Shown here: one piece after another, positions 10,990 to 22,950 of the stretch
Layout: every line of letters starts with the position of its first letter
How positions within the stretch are numbered: position 1 is the stretch's first letter
NCBI GenBank assembly: GCA_030159075.1
Contig: BROG01001174.1
Coordinates: 1 to 64,000 of the forward strand
Direction: 5' to 3'
Source of the DNA: Atrina japonica
Lineage: Eukaryota; Mollusca; Bivalvia; Pterioida; Pinnidae
Length of the DNA stretch: 64,000 nt
The notes under the pieces: model-generated
Seen by the model: the letters and a program-made list of their open reading frames with translations, nothing else
The model's database searches: none
What the model was told of the DNA's origin: nothing
Position numbers and translations under genes: made by a program

Positions 10990-11757
10990 ACTACTGAATC
11001 AAAAGAAGAAAAAGTTAGCGGTGTCCTTTAATTTGACATTTAGATATATCGACGACGTTTTGTCAATTAATAATGACAATTTCCATACATATGTCAATGC
11101 GATATATCCCAGCGAACTAGAAATTAAAGATACAACAGAATCAAGTACACACGCTTCATACTTAGACATTTTACTTAATATCAACACAGAAGGGAAATTA
11201 GCAACCAAGCTATACGATAAACGCGACGATTTCGGCTTTCCCATCGTAAATTTTCCACATTTAAGTAGTAATATCCCTCACTCACCTGCATATGGAGTTT
11301 ATATTTCACAAATGATCCGATACGCCAGGGCGTGCACAAACATATGAAGATTTCATATACAGAGGTATAAAAACTACTCACTGACAAATTATTGACACAG
11401 GGATATCGAAAACCGCGTTTAATGTCAACGTTCCGCAAATTTTATGGTCGGTATGGTAGTCTTGTTTGCGACTACTCTGTTTCACTAAGTGAAATGTTGA
11501 GTTGCCTTTTCGTTGGCGGTTGTTGAGACGTCTGTACCAATTGTGACGAGGATACACTCCTCACGTGTTTCATTGGACTTGACTGTGGACTCACGGCGGT
11601 TGTGACCGGTCGACAGGGGATGCTTACTCCTCCATGGCGAACCTGATCCCACCTCTTGGTTTCCAGAGGTCCGTGTTTGTCCATTTTTACCGGATTTGTA
11701 TCTATGTCCTGGACATCCTATTGATTTATACTTTGGTATCTGAGATTTTTATATTGT
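10990..11757 (+). mobile_element. Penelope-like element, 5'-truncated copy (RT thumb plus 3' tail)
   Basis: Carries RT motif RYIDDVLSINND (catalytic YIDD near 11045), ELEIKDTTESS, YLDILLNI, KLATKLYDKRDDF and SNIPHSPAYGVYISQ. After one frameshift near 11340 it continues to the C-terminal FRKFYGR block. The 3' tail runs from about 11527 to GGTATCTGAGATTTTTAT. This is the best reference copy in the window for the end of the RT. No GIY-YIG endonuclease is attached. Confidence 0.85.
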
Positions 11758-12495
11758 ATTTTTAATTCTCATAGAATGAAGTAACTTTAAGTATTTCATT
11801 CTCAGTATATATGTATATACGTATATAACACATAGATGTATATAACACGTGTTATACATGTCTCTGGGTAGATTGTTTAATCCATGCACAGCTGATCCAA
11901 TCAATAATTATTTATAACAAACATAGAATTTTAGAATTTTTATTTCATTGCCATTTAACTTTTATTTTAAGTTGACTTATTAAAATTCGAAATCCGTCAT
12001 TTTAATATCACTTAAGGAATAAAACATGAAAGAACGGAATCTGAAAGATTGTACGTATGTGGTGTATATGAAAAGAACGGTGTAGCTTACGTCACAAACA
12101 ACAGAGGGCGTTGTCTTTTTGAGTGTATTGGAAACAAACATGGCCGCTTCTTATAGCCGTGATTTTATTGTAATAAAACGGCTGTATCTTGATTATTTCT
12201 TGTGTGGAAAACATAGTATTTTCAGAATATATTCCGGGAATCATAAAATCTTCATTTTAAACAAATCTTGTCAAAGAGTGATCCATTCATTTAATGACTT
12301 TCATCGCATTGTTTAAAATAAAACAAATAAGGTAACGGTCTTTGACAGCCATTTATTAATATCTACATACAGAAAAACAGTTGTCTTATAAGAAAATATT
12401 ATTGGTCAAAAGTTCATGACATTTGCAATAAAAATTACATTTTACTGAAGGAACGAACATATATAACAATATTTAGAATGAAACAAATAGATGGA
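11758..12495. other. Intergenic, no gene recognised
   Basis: AT-rich; a short palindromic TATATGTATATACGTATATA region lies near 11810. A 65-codon open frame at 12119-12316 has no recognisable features. Confidence 0.5.
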
Positions 12496-12499
12496 AAGA

Positions 12500-12505
12500 C
12501 AGAAT

Positions 12506-12556
<51 letters not shown>

Positions 12557-12682
12557 GGATAAATAGATAGATAGATATACTCTAGATTTTATATTAAGGA
12601 CCATTTTTACAGCAACCCAACAATATAAAGGACCATTATTTTTAAAGCAACCCAACAATATAACAATATTAAGACTAAAAAT

Positions 12683-12750
<68 letters not shown>

Positions 12751-12819
12751 TATAGATACATACATACATACATACATACATACATACATACATACATACA
12801 TACATACATACATACATAC

Positions 12820-12851
<32 letters not shown>

Positions 12852-12911
12852 ATAGATAGAAAGATAGATATATACATAGAAAGAGAGAGATAGAAAGATA
12901 GATAGATAGAG

Positions 12912-12948
<37 letters not shown>

Positions 12949-12955
12949 TATAGAA
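12500..12955. repeat. (GATA)n / (CATA)n compound microsatellite
   Basis: Long tetranucleotide arrays of GATA and CATA, interrupted near 12585-12680 by a short non-repeat segment that contains its own duplicated phrase (GACCATT...CAACCCAACAATATAA). Confidence 0.95.
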
Positions 12956-13448
12956 CAATTGTCAGCAATACAACAACATTAAGAACATAACATACGCAAG
13001 TTTAGTTGAAGGACATTATTTTGTTTTCTTCTTTTACTACTTAGGTTGTGGTACAATACAAACAATGGGACATACTCAGATATTGATAACTGAAGTACCT
13101 AAATATTTCATGAAAATTTCTATTTCTGTATGCATATTAAACTGTACAAGATCATATTTTCACGAAATATATAGAAGTTAAAGAATTTTTATCCCTGTGA
13201 ATATCAATTGTTTGTTACAGTACATCAAACTAAATAAAGAAACGAAATATTTTTTATTAAAACAATGAATGACCCTTTTAGTCAGTATAATATACAAAAA
13301 TACATATATTCTGTTGTCAAAAGCGTTCAAAATACTGGACAACACGCCCCTTTGTTGAACCAACACGGTCCATTAAATTTACAGATTTCTCTTATCATAT
13401 TTCTCTATTCTTGATTTTGATCTTTAAATTTCTAAATCAGGTCATCAA

Positions 13449-13454
<6 letters not shown>

Positions 13455-13541
<87 letters not shown>
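13455..13541. repeat. (TA)n microsatellite
   Basis: About 87 bp of perfect TA. The interval 12960-13450 before it holds nothing recognisable. Confidence 0.95.
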
Positions 13542-13543
<2 letters not shown>

Positions 13544-13559
13544 TGGATAATAATGCATA

Positions 13560-13760
13560 TACATATCTGGTGATGTTGGACAAACTTGGACCTCTGGAAA
13601 TCAAGAGATGGGATCAGGTGTCATGGAGGGGTAAACATACCCTGTTGACTTTTCACATCCGTCGTGAGTCTACAGTGAAATCCAAATAAAATAGGTAAAG
13701 AAGAAATCCTCGTTACAATTGGTATAGACGATTCGACATCCACTATCGAACAGAGTTTTC
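13560..13760 (-). repeat. PLE 3' tail, diverged copy
   Basis: Matches the tail family (GACCTCTGGAAATCAAGAGATGGGATCAGG with substitutions) up to the GAACAGAGTTT end. The tip is missing and replaced by the TA array side. Confidence 0.65.
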
Positions 13761-14520
13761 GAAATATCATTTCATGGAACAGGAAAAAAAACGAAAAAAA
13801 AAAGAAAAGGAAAGAAAATTGCTCCTCCAAGTTAATGGAAATATGTCCTTCAACTTCCCTTTCTTTCAAAGATGAATATTTTTATAAAAAGATGAAAAAG
13901 GGACACTGCGTCTGACGTCACATCGATGTCATTTTCAGATCGAAATGCACGCTATTTCAACGAGTAAAACGGTAGCATCACTGAATATCTACTGCATTAT
14001 ATAACATCTAACACTATTTTCACTTAGGGTATTTTAAAGTAGAATAAATTACAATTTTTTCTTTATCTGTTCTTTTGATGATAAATCCGGGTGCAAAATG
14101 TTTATAACAAAAATTCAAAACAAGTGACTTTTAAGTCATTAATTCGATCTGATCTTATTATTTTTCATGTGCATTGAACTAAAACCTGATTAAAATACAG
14201 CAATAATTTTTTTTAATCATTAGAGCAAATCTTTTCTTTTAAAAAACAAAGAAAAGAAAAAATGTTAAGATATTTTATCAACACGTCATATCTGGTATTG
14301 TGTTTTACAATTAACCCATCCCAAATGTCTGACACGTGTTTCACAGTGTGGACTTTTCACTTAATTCAATTGTGACGTCATAATCACATTTAACCTGACT
14401 TTATAATGGAAAAGTCTTCCAAAAATTGCCGCATTTGTCCTTTTGCGAAAGTTTAACTGCAATCGAATGACGTTAAACTGGACATTTGAGCCACGTGCCA
14501 GACATTTGGCGATAGGTCAA
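13761..14520. other. 3' flank of receptor copy B
   Basis: No coding sequence seen. It includes A-rich runs and is where the 3' UTR and polyadenylation site of the receptor gene should lie. I could not place a specific poly-A signal. Confidence 0.5.
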
Positions 14521-15993
14521 TTAATTGAAGCAATGGGGATATTTCCTTAAGCATGATAAGCGAATTCCTTTGAAAAAGAAATTCAAAAATAGAAAAACAC
14601 CCTGTAATCCAGTAAACAGAAGGAAGATAAACCGAAAATGTAATTCTCCGGTAAATTCTCCGAGGAAACCAAATACCCAGGATAGACTTGAGAGGAAGAA
14701 CACAGTGAAGTATACAAATAGATTGAATCGGTGTTGATTTTTCATTATGTTGTCAACAGTAGATGAGACTTGTACAATATGTGTTGAAATCATAAGAGAT
14801 ATAACATTTGCCATCGAAAACAACGCGAATGGTATAACAAATATGAAGAAATTTCCAGGGTAGGTGGATGGAAAACACAAATCTTTTTCTGCATATCCAA
14901 CCTTGACATTTAAGAGGCCTAACACTTCATTCAATGCTGAAAGACCAACTATCAAAATGGGCAAAGTATAGCCTATCATAGTGCAGCATAACGTTCCTCG
15001 CCAATTGCTCGTTTGTATTTGCCCGGGGTGCATCTTCATCTTAATGAGAGATTTCGTAATGTAAATTAGAGACATCGATACCCAGGACATACTGGACAGA
15101 ACCAGAAAATGAAGAGTTACACCGATAACAAGACAGAAAAAGGGGTCATAACTCTTGCCAATACTAAATAATAACACCCCTTGGTTAAGGAAAACTAGAA
15201 TCAGAACATGTGCCAAATTCTTACCTGAAGTAGTTTTAAAGTTAATACTCTTAATCTGTCGAACAATACAGGGTAAGATGCACACACATGAGATACCTAA
15301 ACATACATTGGATAAATATTTCTCAATCGTCGTAAAGTAGAAACCCACCCCATCCTTTGTGTTGAATGTAGTACAGACTGAACTTTGTAGGGATATGCTA
15401 TCATTATGTATATATCTCTCATACATCAAACTCACTTTCTTACACATTGTATTGGGAAGCAGATCATTTTCATCCATGTCATAGTTAAAAATAAACCATA
15501 ATATTTTTTCATTAGGTCGCAGTAGTCTCATTTTATAGGTATCTATTACGATTGCAAATGAGGTACAATTTAAACAGACGCGCGTCGACCTTGAAAATAT
15601 AACTTTCGAATAACAGTCGGAACAGTTCTCAGAATTTTCAATGTAGTAAACCTCCAGCTCATTCAGCCATCTTTTGACATTAACTATTTTCTTCAAAGTG
15701 GTAGGCTCCTCCGCGATAAATACAAGCTTAAGTAATACATAATTTTCTGTTCTGTTTCTTGATAAAGTCTGTTTGACTGTCAGTCCCAGGGGAACATATA
15801 TGGACAGGATGTCTTGTGCTTTTAAAATGTACGTTTTGAATGCAACTGTTGCTCGGAACAACAGTCCATAATCGATCGGAAAATCGATAGCAATATCTAC
15901 TAAGTAAACAGATGCAAAACCATTGAATAGTTCCTCGATGCCACAGGAAGATGTAACACGTGATTTGCCACAATCTATTTCACTACACCCATC
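14521..15993 (-). CDS. Somatomedin-B GPCR copy B, 7TM exon (terminal)
   Basis: Exon begins right after a good acceptor (TTTTTTTCAG|GAT, exon start 15993) in phase 0 and ends with TAA at 14521. It has 490 sense codons and no interruption. The first ~220 residues are a Cys-rich ectodomain stalk without a clear GPS autoproteolysis motif. Seven hydrophobic segments follow (about residues 604-622, 638-655, 661-688, 711-733, 758-782, 800-822 and 830-852 of the joined protein). The WVFGFL phrase of TM6 and the MSWVSMSL region of TM3 are typical of secretin/adhesion family B receptors. The tail is short (about 12 residues). It joins exon 21371-22501 to give 867 aa. Likely a plasma-membrane receptor of the mollusc SMB/Mth-like expansion; ligand unknown. 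The shared intron sequence with copy A supports the gene model. Confidence 0.85.
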   Translation of the reverse strand, partial: DGCSEIDCGKSRVTSSCGIEELFNGFASVYLVDIAIDFPIDYGLLFRATVAFKTYILKAQDILSIYVPLGLTVKQTLSRNRTENYVLLKLVFIAEEPTTLKKIVNVKRWLNELEVYYIENSENCSDCYSKVIFSRSTRVCLNCTSFAIVIDTYKMRLLRPNEKILWFIFNYDMDENDLLPNTMCKKVSLMYERYIHNDSISLQSSVCTTFNTKDGVGFYFTTIEKYLSNVCLGISCVCILPCIVRQIKSINFKTTSGKNLAHVLILVFLNQGVLLFSIGKSYDPFFCLVIGVTLHFLVLSSMSWVSMSLIYITKSLIKMKMHPGQIQTSNWRGTLCCTMIGYTLPILIVGLSALNEVLGLLNVKVGYAEKDLCFPSTYPGNFFIFVIPFALFSMANVISLMISTHIVQVSSTVDNIMKNQHRFNLFVYFTVFFLSSLSWVFGFLGEFTGELHFRFIFLLFTGLQGVFLFLNFFFKGIRLSCLRKYPHCFN

Positions 15994-16142
15994 CTGAAAA
16001 AAACAAACACTACATCCTGTAATTTGTATACTATAGTTTTCTATTCTCGTACTTATTAATTATTTAAGACAAAGAAAGTCACTTAATCATTATTAACTAA
16101 AGTAGATTAAGATAACTTCAAACATAGATTAACATAATTTTA

Positions 16143-16300
16143 CACACTAAATTTATCGAGTTAGTGAATCCCCATTAGAACGCTCCCTTCTTAGCAGACG
16201 ATGATTTTGCAGAGGTGGCTTTAAATCTAAGGTTTTTACATTCCTTTGTACGAACCAAAAACGATCTTGGCAAAATCAGTTAAGCAATATATATATATAA
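16143..16300. repeat. Intron block duplicated with receptor copy A
   Basis: Same sequence as 31-165 (TTTATCGAGTTAGTGA..., GTACGAACCAAAAAC). It marks original intron DNA next to the 7TM exon. The next homologous block resumes only at ~21237, so the ~4.9 kb between is inserted material. Confidence 0.75.
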
Positions 16301-16382
16301 ATAAATTAAACGAATAAAAATCAAATGCAGGATAAAATGACTTATCAATCAAACATTTTGTGCAATGTTCGTTGTTTTATTT

Positions 16383-17330
16383 CGGTATTAGCTGATAATC
16401 TTATACTAATATAAAACATCTCAGATACCAAAGTATAAATCTTTATGTTGTCCACGACACAGATACGAGGCCGGCAAAATGGACAAACACGGACCTCTGG
16501 AAACCAAGATGTTGGATCAGGTGCCTTGGAGGAGTAAGCATCCCCTGTCGATCGGTCACACCCGCCGCGAGGCCACAGTCAAGTCCAAATGAAATACATC
16601 AAACACGGTTTCGATATCCCTATGTCAATAATTTGTCAGTGAGTAGTTTACATCTGTATACGGAATGTTCAGATGGTGAACACGCCCTGGCATATCCGGA
16701 TATTTGTGAAATATAAACTCCATATGCGGATGAATGTGGGATATCACTACTTAAATATGGATAATTTACGGTTGGGAAAGTCGAAATCGTCGTGTTTGTC
16801 GTACTGCTTAATTGTCAATTCCCCGCCTGTGTCTATAGTAAATACAATGTCTAAGTATGAAGCGCGTGTGCTTGATTCTGTTGTATCTTTATTTTCTAGT
16901 TTGCTGGGATATATCTAAATGTGATATTAAAGGACACCGCTAGTTTTTTCTTCTATTGATTCAGTAGTTTTTGCATGAAGTCTGCTTCGGATCTCATAGG
17001 AATGCCGACACTTTGTTGAAGGACAATGTCTCCGAACATTACAAATATATTGTCCATTAGAAATTCCAGGATGTTTTTATGACAACTTCAGTGTATTTAT
17101 GTGTAGAATAGGAGTGGTTTTTGAAAAATATGATTATCATGATAACCAATCACTAGATATAATGCTAAAAATTTTCTTTTATTGTTTTTATGTAGAATAA
17201 TGGTGTAAAGAGTAGAGAGGTCGTATGTTTTGATACAGTGAATTTGAGAACAATTGTGTGCCTTTAAATTTTCTAAAAGTTATTTAGAATTTTTAAGTAT
17301 CCACATCTGACTTACACCGTTCTGGAATAA
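16383..17330 (-). mobile_element. Penelope-like element copy inside receptor intron
   Basis: From 16413 the 3' tail tip (AACATCTCAGATACC) leads leftwards-to-rightwards into the RT C-terminus and on to the region before the YIDD box. Many substitutions and deletions make it a pseudogene. A 28-bp fragment of the hammerhead repeat family (GCTGATAATCTTATACTAA, 16391-16410) abuts the tip. Confidence 0.75.
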
Positions 17331-17331
17331 A

Positions 17332-19004
17332 AAAAATCACAGATACCAAAGTATCAAGAGAATGTCCAGGACATAGATACAAACCCAGTAAAAATGGACA
17401 AACACGGACCTCTGGAAACCAAGAGATGGATTCAGGTGCCATGGAGGAGTACGCATGCCCATCGACAGTCACACCCGCCGTGACCCCACAATCAAGTCCA
17501 ATGAAATACGTGAGGAGTGAATCGTCGTCACAATTAGTTCAGACGTCTCAACAACCACAAACGAAAAGGCAACTTAACATTTCACTTAGTGAAACAGAGT
17601 AATCGCAAACAACAACCGCAAACGAAAAGGCAACTCAACATTTCATTTAGTGAAACAGAGTAATCGCAAACAAGACTATAATCGTAAACTTTGCCGAACT
17701 TTGACATTAAACGCGGTTTTCGATATCTCTCTGTCAATAATTGGTTGGTGACTAGATTATCTCTGTATATGAAATTTCCACGTGTTGTACACGCCCTGGA
17801 ATATCGGATATTGGTGAAATATAAACTCCATATGTGGGTGACTGAGGGATATTACTGCCTAAATGTGTTTTGCGTTTGTTGTATAGCTTAGTTGCCAATT
17901 TCCCGTCTGTGTCTATAGTAAATAAAATGTCTATGTATGAAGCGTGTGTGCTTGATTCCGTTGTATCTTTAATTTCTAGTTCTCTGGGATGTATGGCATT
18001 GACATATGTATGAAAATTGTCATTATTAATTGACAAAACGTCGTCGATATATCTAAGTGTCAAATTAAAGGACACCGCTAACTTTTTCTTCTTTTGATTC
18101 AGCAGTTTCTGAATGAAGTCTGCTTCGTATGAATAAAGGAAGGAGTCTGTCAATAAAGGGACACAATTGGTTCCCATAGGAATGCCGACAGTTTGTTGAA
18201 AGACCACGTCTCTGAACATTACAAATATATTGCCTATTAGAAATTCCAGCATGTTTTATATCAGCTTCAGCGATTTTATGTGTAGAATCAGAGTGGTGTT
18301 GTTCAAAATAAGTATTCTGATAGCCAATCATTAGATATTTAAATTTTTGGGTACCATCTTTACTGGAAAAACAGTCGTCTATGATGCTAAAAAGTATTCC
18401 CTTTATTTTTTTATGTGGAATAGATGTGTAAAGAGTAGAGAAGTCATATGTTTTGATACTGTGAATTCGAGAAAAATTGTGTGCCTTCAAATTTTCTAAA
18501 AGCTCTGTACAGTATTGCTGACGTTTCTCCTTAACGTCTATCGGTATTTTGTTAAGGAGTAAAGCTTTGGTAGAACATTTGCTGGATCCTGCTATGTACC
18601 TCTGCTTATATGGGGTTTTATGAAGTTTAGGTATCCAATATAAATATGGTAGCTCAAAATCAGTATCGGTTGTAGCTACATCAAAAGAGCGTAATACGGA
18701 CACATGATTTTAAAGGATCTCGTCCTTTGAAAGTGAGCTTTGTTTTTATGTAGGATTACCAGGATTCGTTTTAAACCCTAGCTCTTCTAATAAACAATTA
18801 TAGTGATGTGCTTTGCAAATAAAAACAATATTGTTTGAGGCTTTGTCTGCTTGGACCAGTACATATTGGTCATGTAATTTATCCAGTTCAATTACTACTT
18901 CTAGATCACTAAATACAGAGGGATATAGTGTTTTCATAGTTTCCTTTTGGAATACCAGATGCTATCAACCATCGTACAGCTTTTAGCCATTCGGACAAAG
19001 TGTC
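17332..19004 (-). mobile_element. Penelope-like element, longest copy (RT)
   Basis: Tail tip at 17332, then the RT read leftwards from 18990. It shows VLVQADKASNNIVF, PYLYWIPKLHKTPYK, YIAGSSKCSTKAL, YDFSTLYTSIPH, GIPMGTNCVPLL and RYIDDVLSINND (YIDD near 18040). Frameshifts lie near 18720 and 18240, and there is a stop near 18945. These are standard PLE RT blocks (QADKGGAxV-like, PKxHK, TLYTNIP-like, GxxMGxxxSP-like, YxDD). The N-terminus is cut at 19004. No GIY-YIG domain is joined. It inserted in the receptor intron in the same orientation as the gene. Confidence 0.85.
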
Positions 19005-19005
19005 T

Positions 19006-19262
19006 GGTAATATTTGGCACTGATAATAGCATTTAAATGCTAAGTTGTTTAAAAGTTAAATAGTCATCCTTTTATAATGGTTATTCTTACACGGACTTAA
19101 CTATGCATTTAGATTTATTACTTGGCCTTGTATTATACCACTTTACCTATAGAGAATCTATTTAAAACTGGAGCTCAACTGATAAAATCTAATTGACAGA
19201 AACGATCGCCTTGAGCATTTTAACTTACGTTTGTAATATTTAGAAGGACAAATTTGTATTTA
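19006..19262 (+). repeat. Hammerhead-carrying repeat, copy with mutated core
   Basis: Matches AATATTTGGCACTGATAA through GGAGCTCAACTGATAAAATC. The core CTGATGA is changed to CTGATAA and helix III is altered, so cleavage is unlikely. It abuts the 5' truncation point of the PLE, on the opposite strand. Confidence 0.65.
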
Positions 19263-19590
19263 GATCATGTATTGGCATCAGTAGACATAGATCGGAATAA
19301 TTGCCCCAACAGTTAATCTTTAAATATTAATATTTATATTTATATGTGCTGTAGTATTTCTCCTGTGTTTTCTAAAAATATGGTGAAAACCATATCTAGC
19401 GGAGAAAAATTTGGTCGAACGGGGTTAAATGGGTCGAACGGAAGAAAGCTAGCATTAACCTATGAACTCATTGAACCCTTATTTGGCCTCATCCATTACA
19501 AGGAATGGTAAAGTGTTATTACATTTAAAGGAAAATTTATTAGCTCCACTTATAGCATTAGCTGTGCTTACCAAAAACATTATTTCGATG

Positions 19591-19712
19591 CTCAATGGCC
19601 GTAAGTGCCGAGCATAGGCCAAAATTTGTAGCCCTTCACCGGCATTTGGTGACGTCTCAGTATGAGTGAAATATTCTTGAGTGTGACGTTAAACAACAAT
19701 AAACAAACAAAC
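19591..19712 (+). repeat. SINE, tail half only
   Basis: CTCAATGGCCGTAAGTGCC through GACGTTAAACAACAATAAAC. The tRNA head is missing. Confidence 0.8.
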
Positions 19713-19827
19713 ATACGCTGTACCTAGGCATTAAGATATCTAATATTACTATTTATTACATTTTTATTACATTTATCAAATTATTAAATAAAAGCTTTAT
19801 TTTTCACTGTTATATTTCATTGATTTT

Positions 19828-19893
19828 ACTGTATTTTGATTGGCTTAATGAAAATAAAGATGATATTTTTCATTAAACCAATCAAAATACAGT
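19828..19893. repeat. Short foldback element
   Basis: 27-bp arms ACTGTATTTTGATTGG... (19828-19854) and their complement (19867-19893) with one mismatch and a 12-base loop. Resembles a very small MITE. Confidence 0.65.
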
Positions 19894-20019
19894 GCCAAAC
19901 CACTAATGAAAAACCGATCAATTAATCTCATCTATAATGTAATGATAATTTTCAATATATTGTTTGATTATAAATTGACCACAATTGCTAACAAATGCCA
20001 ATAAATGGTGATGCCGTGG

Positions 20020-20287
20020 TACTGAAGATATGACGTAAAAAATATATATATCAGAATTCTAGAATTGTTATGCCTGTGTATATCTCTCTTTATTATTGTA
20101 TATAAAACTTTTGAACACGTACTGAAGATATGACGTAAAAATATATATCAGAATTCTAGAATGGTTATGCCTGTGTATATCTCTCTTTATTATTGTATAT
20201 AAAACTTTTGAACACGTACCGAAGATATGACGTAAAAATATATATCAGAATGCCTGTGTATATCTCTTTTTATTATTGTATATCAAA
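20020..20287. repeat. ~98-bp tandem repeat, 2.8 copies
   Basis: Unit runs from TACTGAAGATATGACGT to TATAAAACTTTTGAACACG. Copies start near 20020, 20118 and 20216; the third has a deletion. Part of the unit (GCCTGTGTATATCTCT) recurs at 46847. The flanking interval 19713-20900 has no gene. Confidence 0.8.
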
Positions 20288-20719
20288 ATAAGTATTAAAA
20301 CATTCTAAGGGATAAAAAATATATTGAAAAGATACAGCTAATGATCCATGAAATAAAAACACAACTAATACCCCTGCAACATAAAAACACGCCCGATAAT
20401 GCCCCTTTAAATCCTCCATACAAAAATATATCCCGGTCCCTGATGAAATCAGCTCTACATGTATAGAAGCTATTGCATTTGGATACAGAATTTTATTGTT
20501 TGTTTCATTAAAATGGTGACATTGCTATTTCAGGTTGTTTTTTAAGGACCTATATGCCGTACGTTCTTCATTTGTAAAAGTAGAGATCCCTTGTCTACAG
20601 GAAAAAAAACTCTGATTTAGTAGATGCCAAAATGTACATTTAGTTAATTGTAGTAAAGTTCTTACATTCAGATGATTTTTTTTATTTTCAGATAAAAAAG
20701 GCGGCGGCCGAAAGATAAA

Positions 20720-20905
20720 GTACATACAGTGGTACATCGCCTAAAGACCATCTCGCTTAGGAGACCACCTTACAATTAAGACCATGGATTTCTAGTATCT
20801 TCATTAATATTGAATCAGTATGAAAACCTCACTTAAGAGACCACTTCACAAATCAGACTACTTTGAGTTAGTCAGGTGGTCTTAATAGCGAGGTTTCAAT
20901 GTACT
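20720..20905. repeat. Dispersed 'AGACCACC' repeat
   Basis: Repeated short phrases (GGTGGTCTTAATAGCG, AAGAGACCACTTC, GACCACCTTAC) in both orientations. A related copy is at 58820-58970. I know this kind of dispersed repeat from mollusc genomes but cannot name its class. Confidence 0.5.
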
Positions 20906-21042
20906 TCACGAACATTTTAACTGTTTTATCAACTGGAAATTTATATATTCTCCAAATTTTATGAATGCTAGACATACCAGAAAGGGCATAAAACAAACAC
21001 GTGCACATCCATATAAATACATCCATCTATCCGTCTGTCCAC

Positions 21043-21166
21043 CTATCCATCCATGCATGACATCCATCCATCCATCCATCCATCCATCCATCCATGCATA
21101 CATGCATACATACATACATACATACATACATACATACATACATACATACATACATACATACATAGT
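21043..21166. repeat. (CATC)n/(CATA)n microsatellite
   Basis: Tetranucleotide array close to the 3' side of the receptor exon. Possibly the right end of the insertion into the intron. Confidence 0.9.
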
Positions 21167-21370
21167 ATAATACATACACTAACACAATTTTCTTCATTTA
21201 TTTAACAATGATATACCTCTTAGTTGTATTACCACAATTTCTGTTAGGCATTTATATGATGTATATATATCGAATAGGATACACCTTGAAAATAAAAATA
21301 ATGTTAGAAATTCATCACTGTAAAAGAAAGAAAGAAAATAAAGGTGGAGACTGAAAAAAAAAACGTTTAC

Positions 21371-22501
21371 CTGTGCTGGTGATTTGTCGTCGCAATTTTC
21401 GATGACTCCTAGCGATGTTTCTTGAGGAAATTTAAACAAAGTCATCATCGATTTTGGATTCACACGACCTTTGGTTAATTTTGTCTTCATAACTGAGTGA
21501 TAAGACACACAAGTGAAATAATTATCATTGCAAAAAGGATCGCCAGATTCGATACAGCAATGGATATTTTTGTAATAATTCATCTGCTCACTTTTTACGG
21601 GATTCTGGAAAGTTCGGTTTGAGCATGACTTGTCCTTTGGATAGATGAAATTTAAGCAAAATCGAGGAGACGGGACATCAGTAATGTCAAAGTAACGTTT
21701 ATTGCATTTGGAAACGAAAAGTTTGACTCTTTCTGTTATAGAAAGTTTGTCTAATACCATCATGTCAATTACATCATTAGAACATTTAGTATTAATAGTA
21801 TGGAACTGCATTCCCCAATATTTAAAGTCCGTGACCCCGGAACAGATTGCGCAATATTTATTTTTAAAAGCGTTTCCTTCCGAATCGGAAACTGGCAAGA
21901 TATCGTAGACATCATTTGTAATATTAGTTATCTTCTCACATTTATCTACAACTACGCTGTCATCTGCAGACGGACATTTAGTGGTCATCCAAACACCTAG
22001 TCTCGCATGGTTATTAAATAATGAATCCATACATATTTCGTTTCCTTTTCTTATTGTGTTTTGTGACGAGTCCGAGTTGAAAACGTAGTCATAGCAACAA
22101 TCTTGATATGCAGTACATTTGTCGTCACAGTAACACGTCTGCACGTACTTATCGGAAGTGAAATGGCAGCTTCCCATGGCCAAGCATTTGTCAGTATCTA
22201 TGCTAGTACGTTTTCTTCTTTTTCTCCTTAATTTTGCTATTCCATGCCTTAATTCGGTATATGATCCACCGACATCAATATGTGGTGAATTTGAACTCGT
22301 AACATTGGAAAATCTAGTATATTTTGGAGGATGGGTCGACAGGTCTCCACTCATTTTTAGAGTTTGATGAAGAGCATTATGGTATTGTTCTAAATCCCCC
22401 GCTGTATCTCTAACTTTGGTAATGAAACCAAAGCCAAGACTGAAACACGAAGCGATGAATGGAACTACGTATAAAAGACAGGTATACGACATTCTGTACA
22501 T
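21371..22501 (-). CDS. Somatomedin-B GPCR copy B, first coding exon
   Basis: Starts at ATG 22501 and ends at donor CAG|GTAAAC (exon end 21371), phase 0, 377 codons, the same length as the copy A exon. Signal peptide MYRMSYTCLLYVVPF... then a spacer, a basic RRKRRKR run and the somatomedin-B-like Cys cluster (CLAMGSC, CYCDDKC, DCCYD). After that the protein is almost identical to copy A from the DSEGNAFKNKYCAICSG block onward, while the SMB half differs more. This suggests diversifying change in the N-terminal domain or gene conversion of the rest. Joined with 14521-15993 across a TE-filled intron of ~5.4 kb. Confidence 0.85.
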
Positions 22502-22950
22502 TGTGCATTCAAATTTCCTCTACGATCCTACTCCTGTGATCTCGTTTTCCGTCTACTCAAGGTTTTGTGATACTGTGATGTTGAATACAATACAACAGAG
22601 GGTCACTCCCACGTAAGTGATAATGCTGATGTATAATTGTTTTTATTCCTAATGCCCATGCTGATATCCAATTCGACATCAGATTTCTAACACATAATGA
22701 CACACCCTCTCGTAATGTGCTGATGATTGTTTTCATGATATGTATTTTAAAGAATATGTAAATCATATGTGTTGTTGTTATTTTTAATTATCTGTAGTTT
22801 CCATTACAACTCGAATAACAAGTATGAATTCTTTACAAAAAATACCCAAACCTTATACATACGTATTTTTAGTTCTTGTAGTTTTTTACGTATAAATACT
22901 GTCATAAAAAACATATTTTCCTGACACATTTGATTAATTAGAAAAAAACA
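22502..22950 (-). promoter_or_regulatory. 5' flank of receptor copy B
   Basis: Homologous to 1483-1885. A short segment differs (GTGACACACCC versus other bases) but long stretches such as TAATGCTGATGTATAATTG are identical. Likely promoter and 5' UTR, inferred from position only. Confidence 0.45.

Noticed and set aside
12473..13689. Open frames of repeated Tyr-Leu-Ser-Ile or Ile-Tyr residues
   Set aside because: They are translations of GATA, CATA and TA microsatellites, not genes. The same holds for 20906-21175, 26914-27354 and 47158-47490.
14525..15340. Short plus-strand frames opposite the 7TM exon
   Set aside because: Antisense shadows with no independent support.
20441..20465. CTGATGAAATCAGC as a hammerhead core
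   Set aside because: No GAAAC, no helix III and no pairing of flanks.
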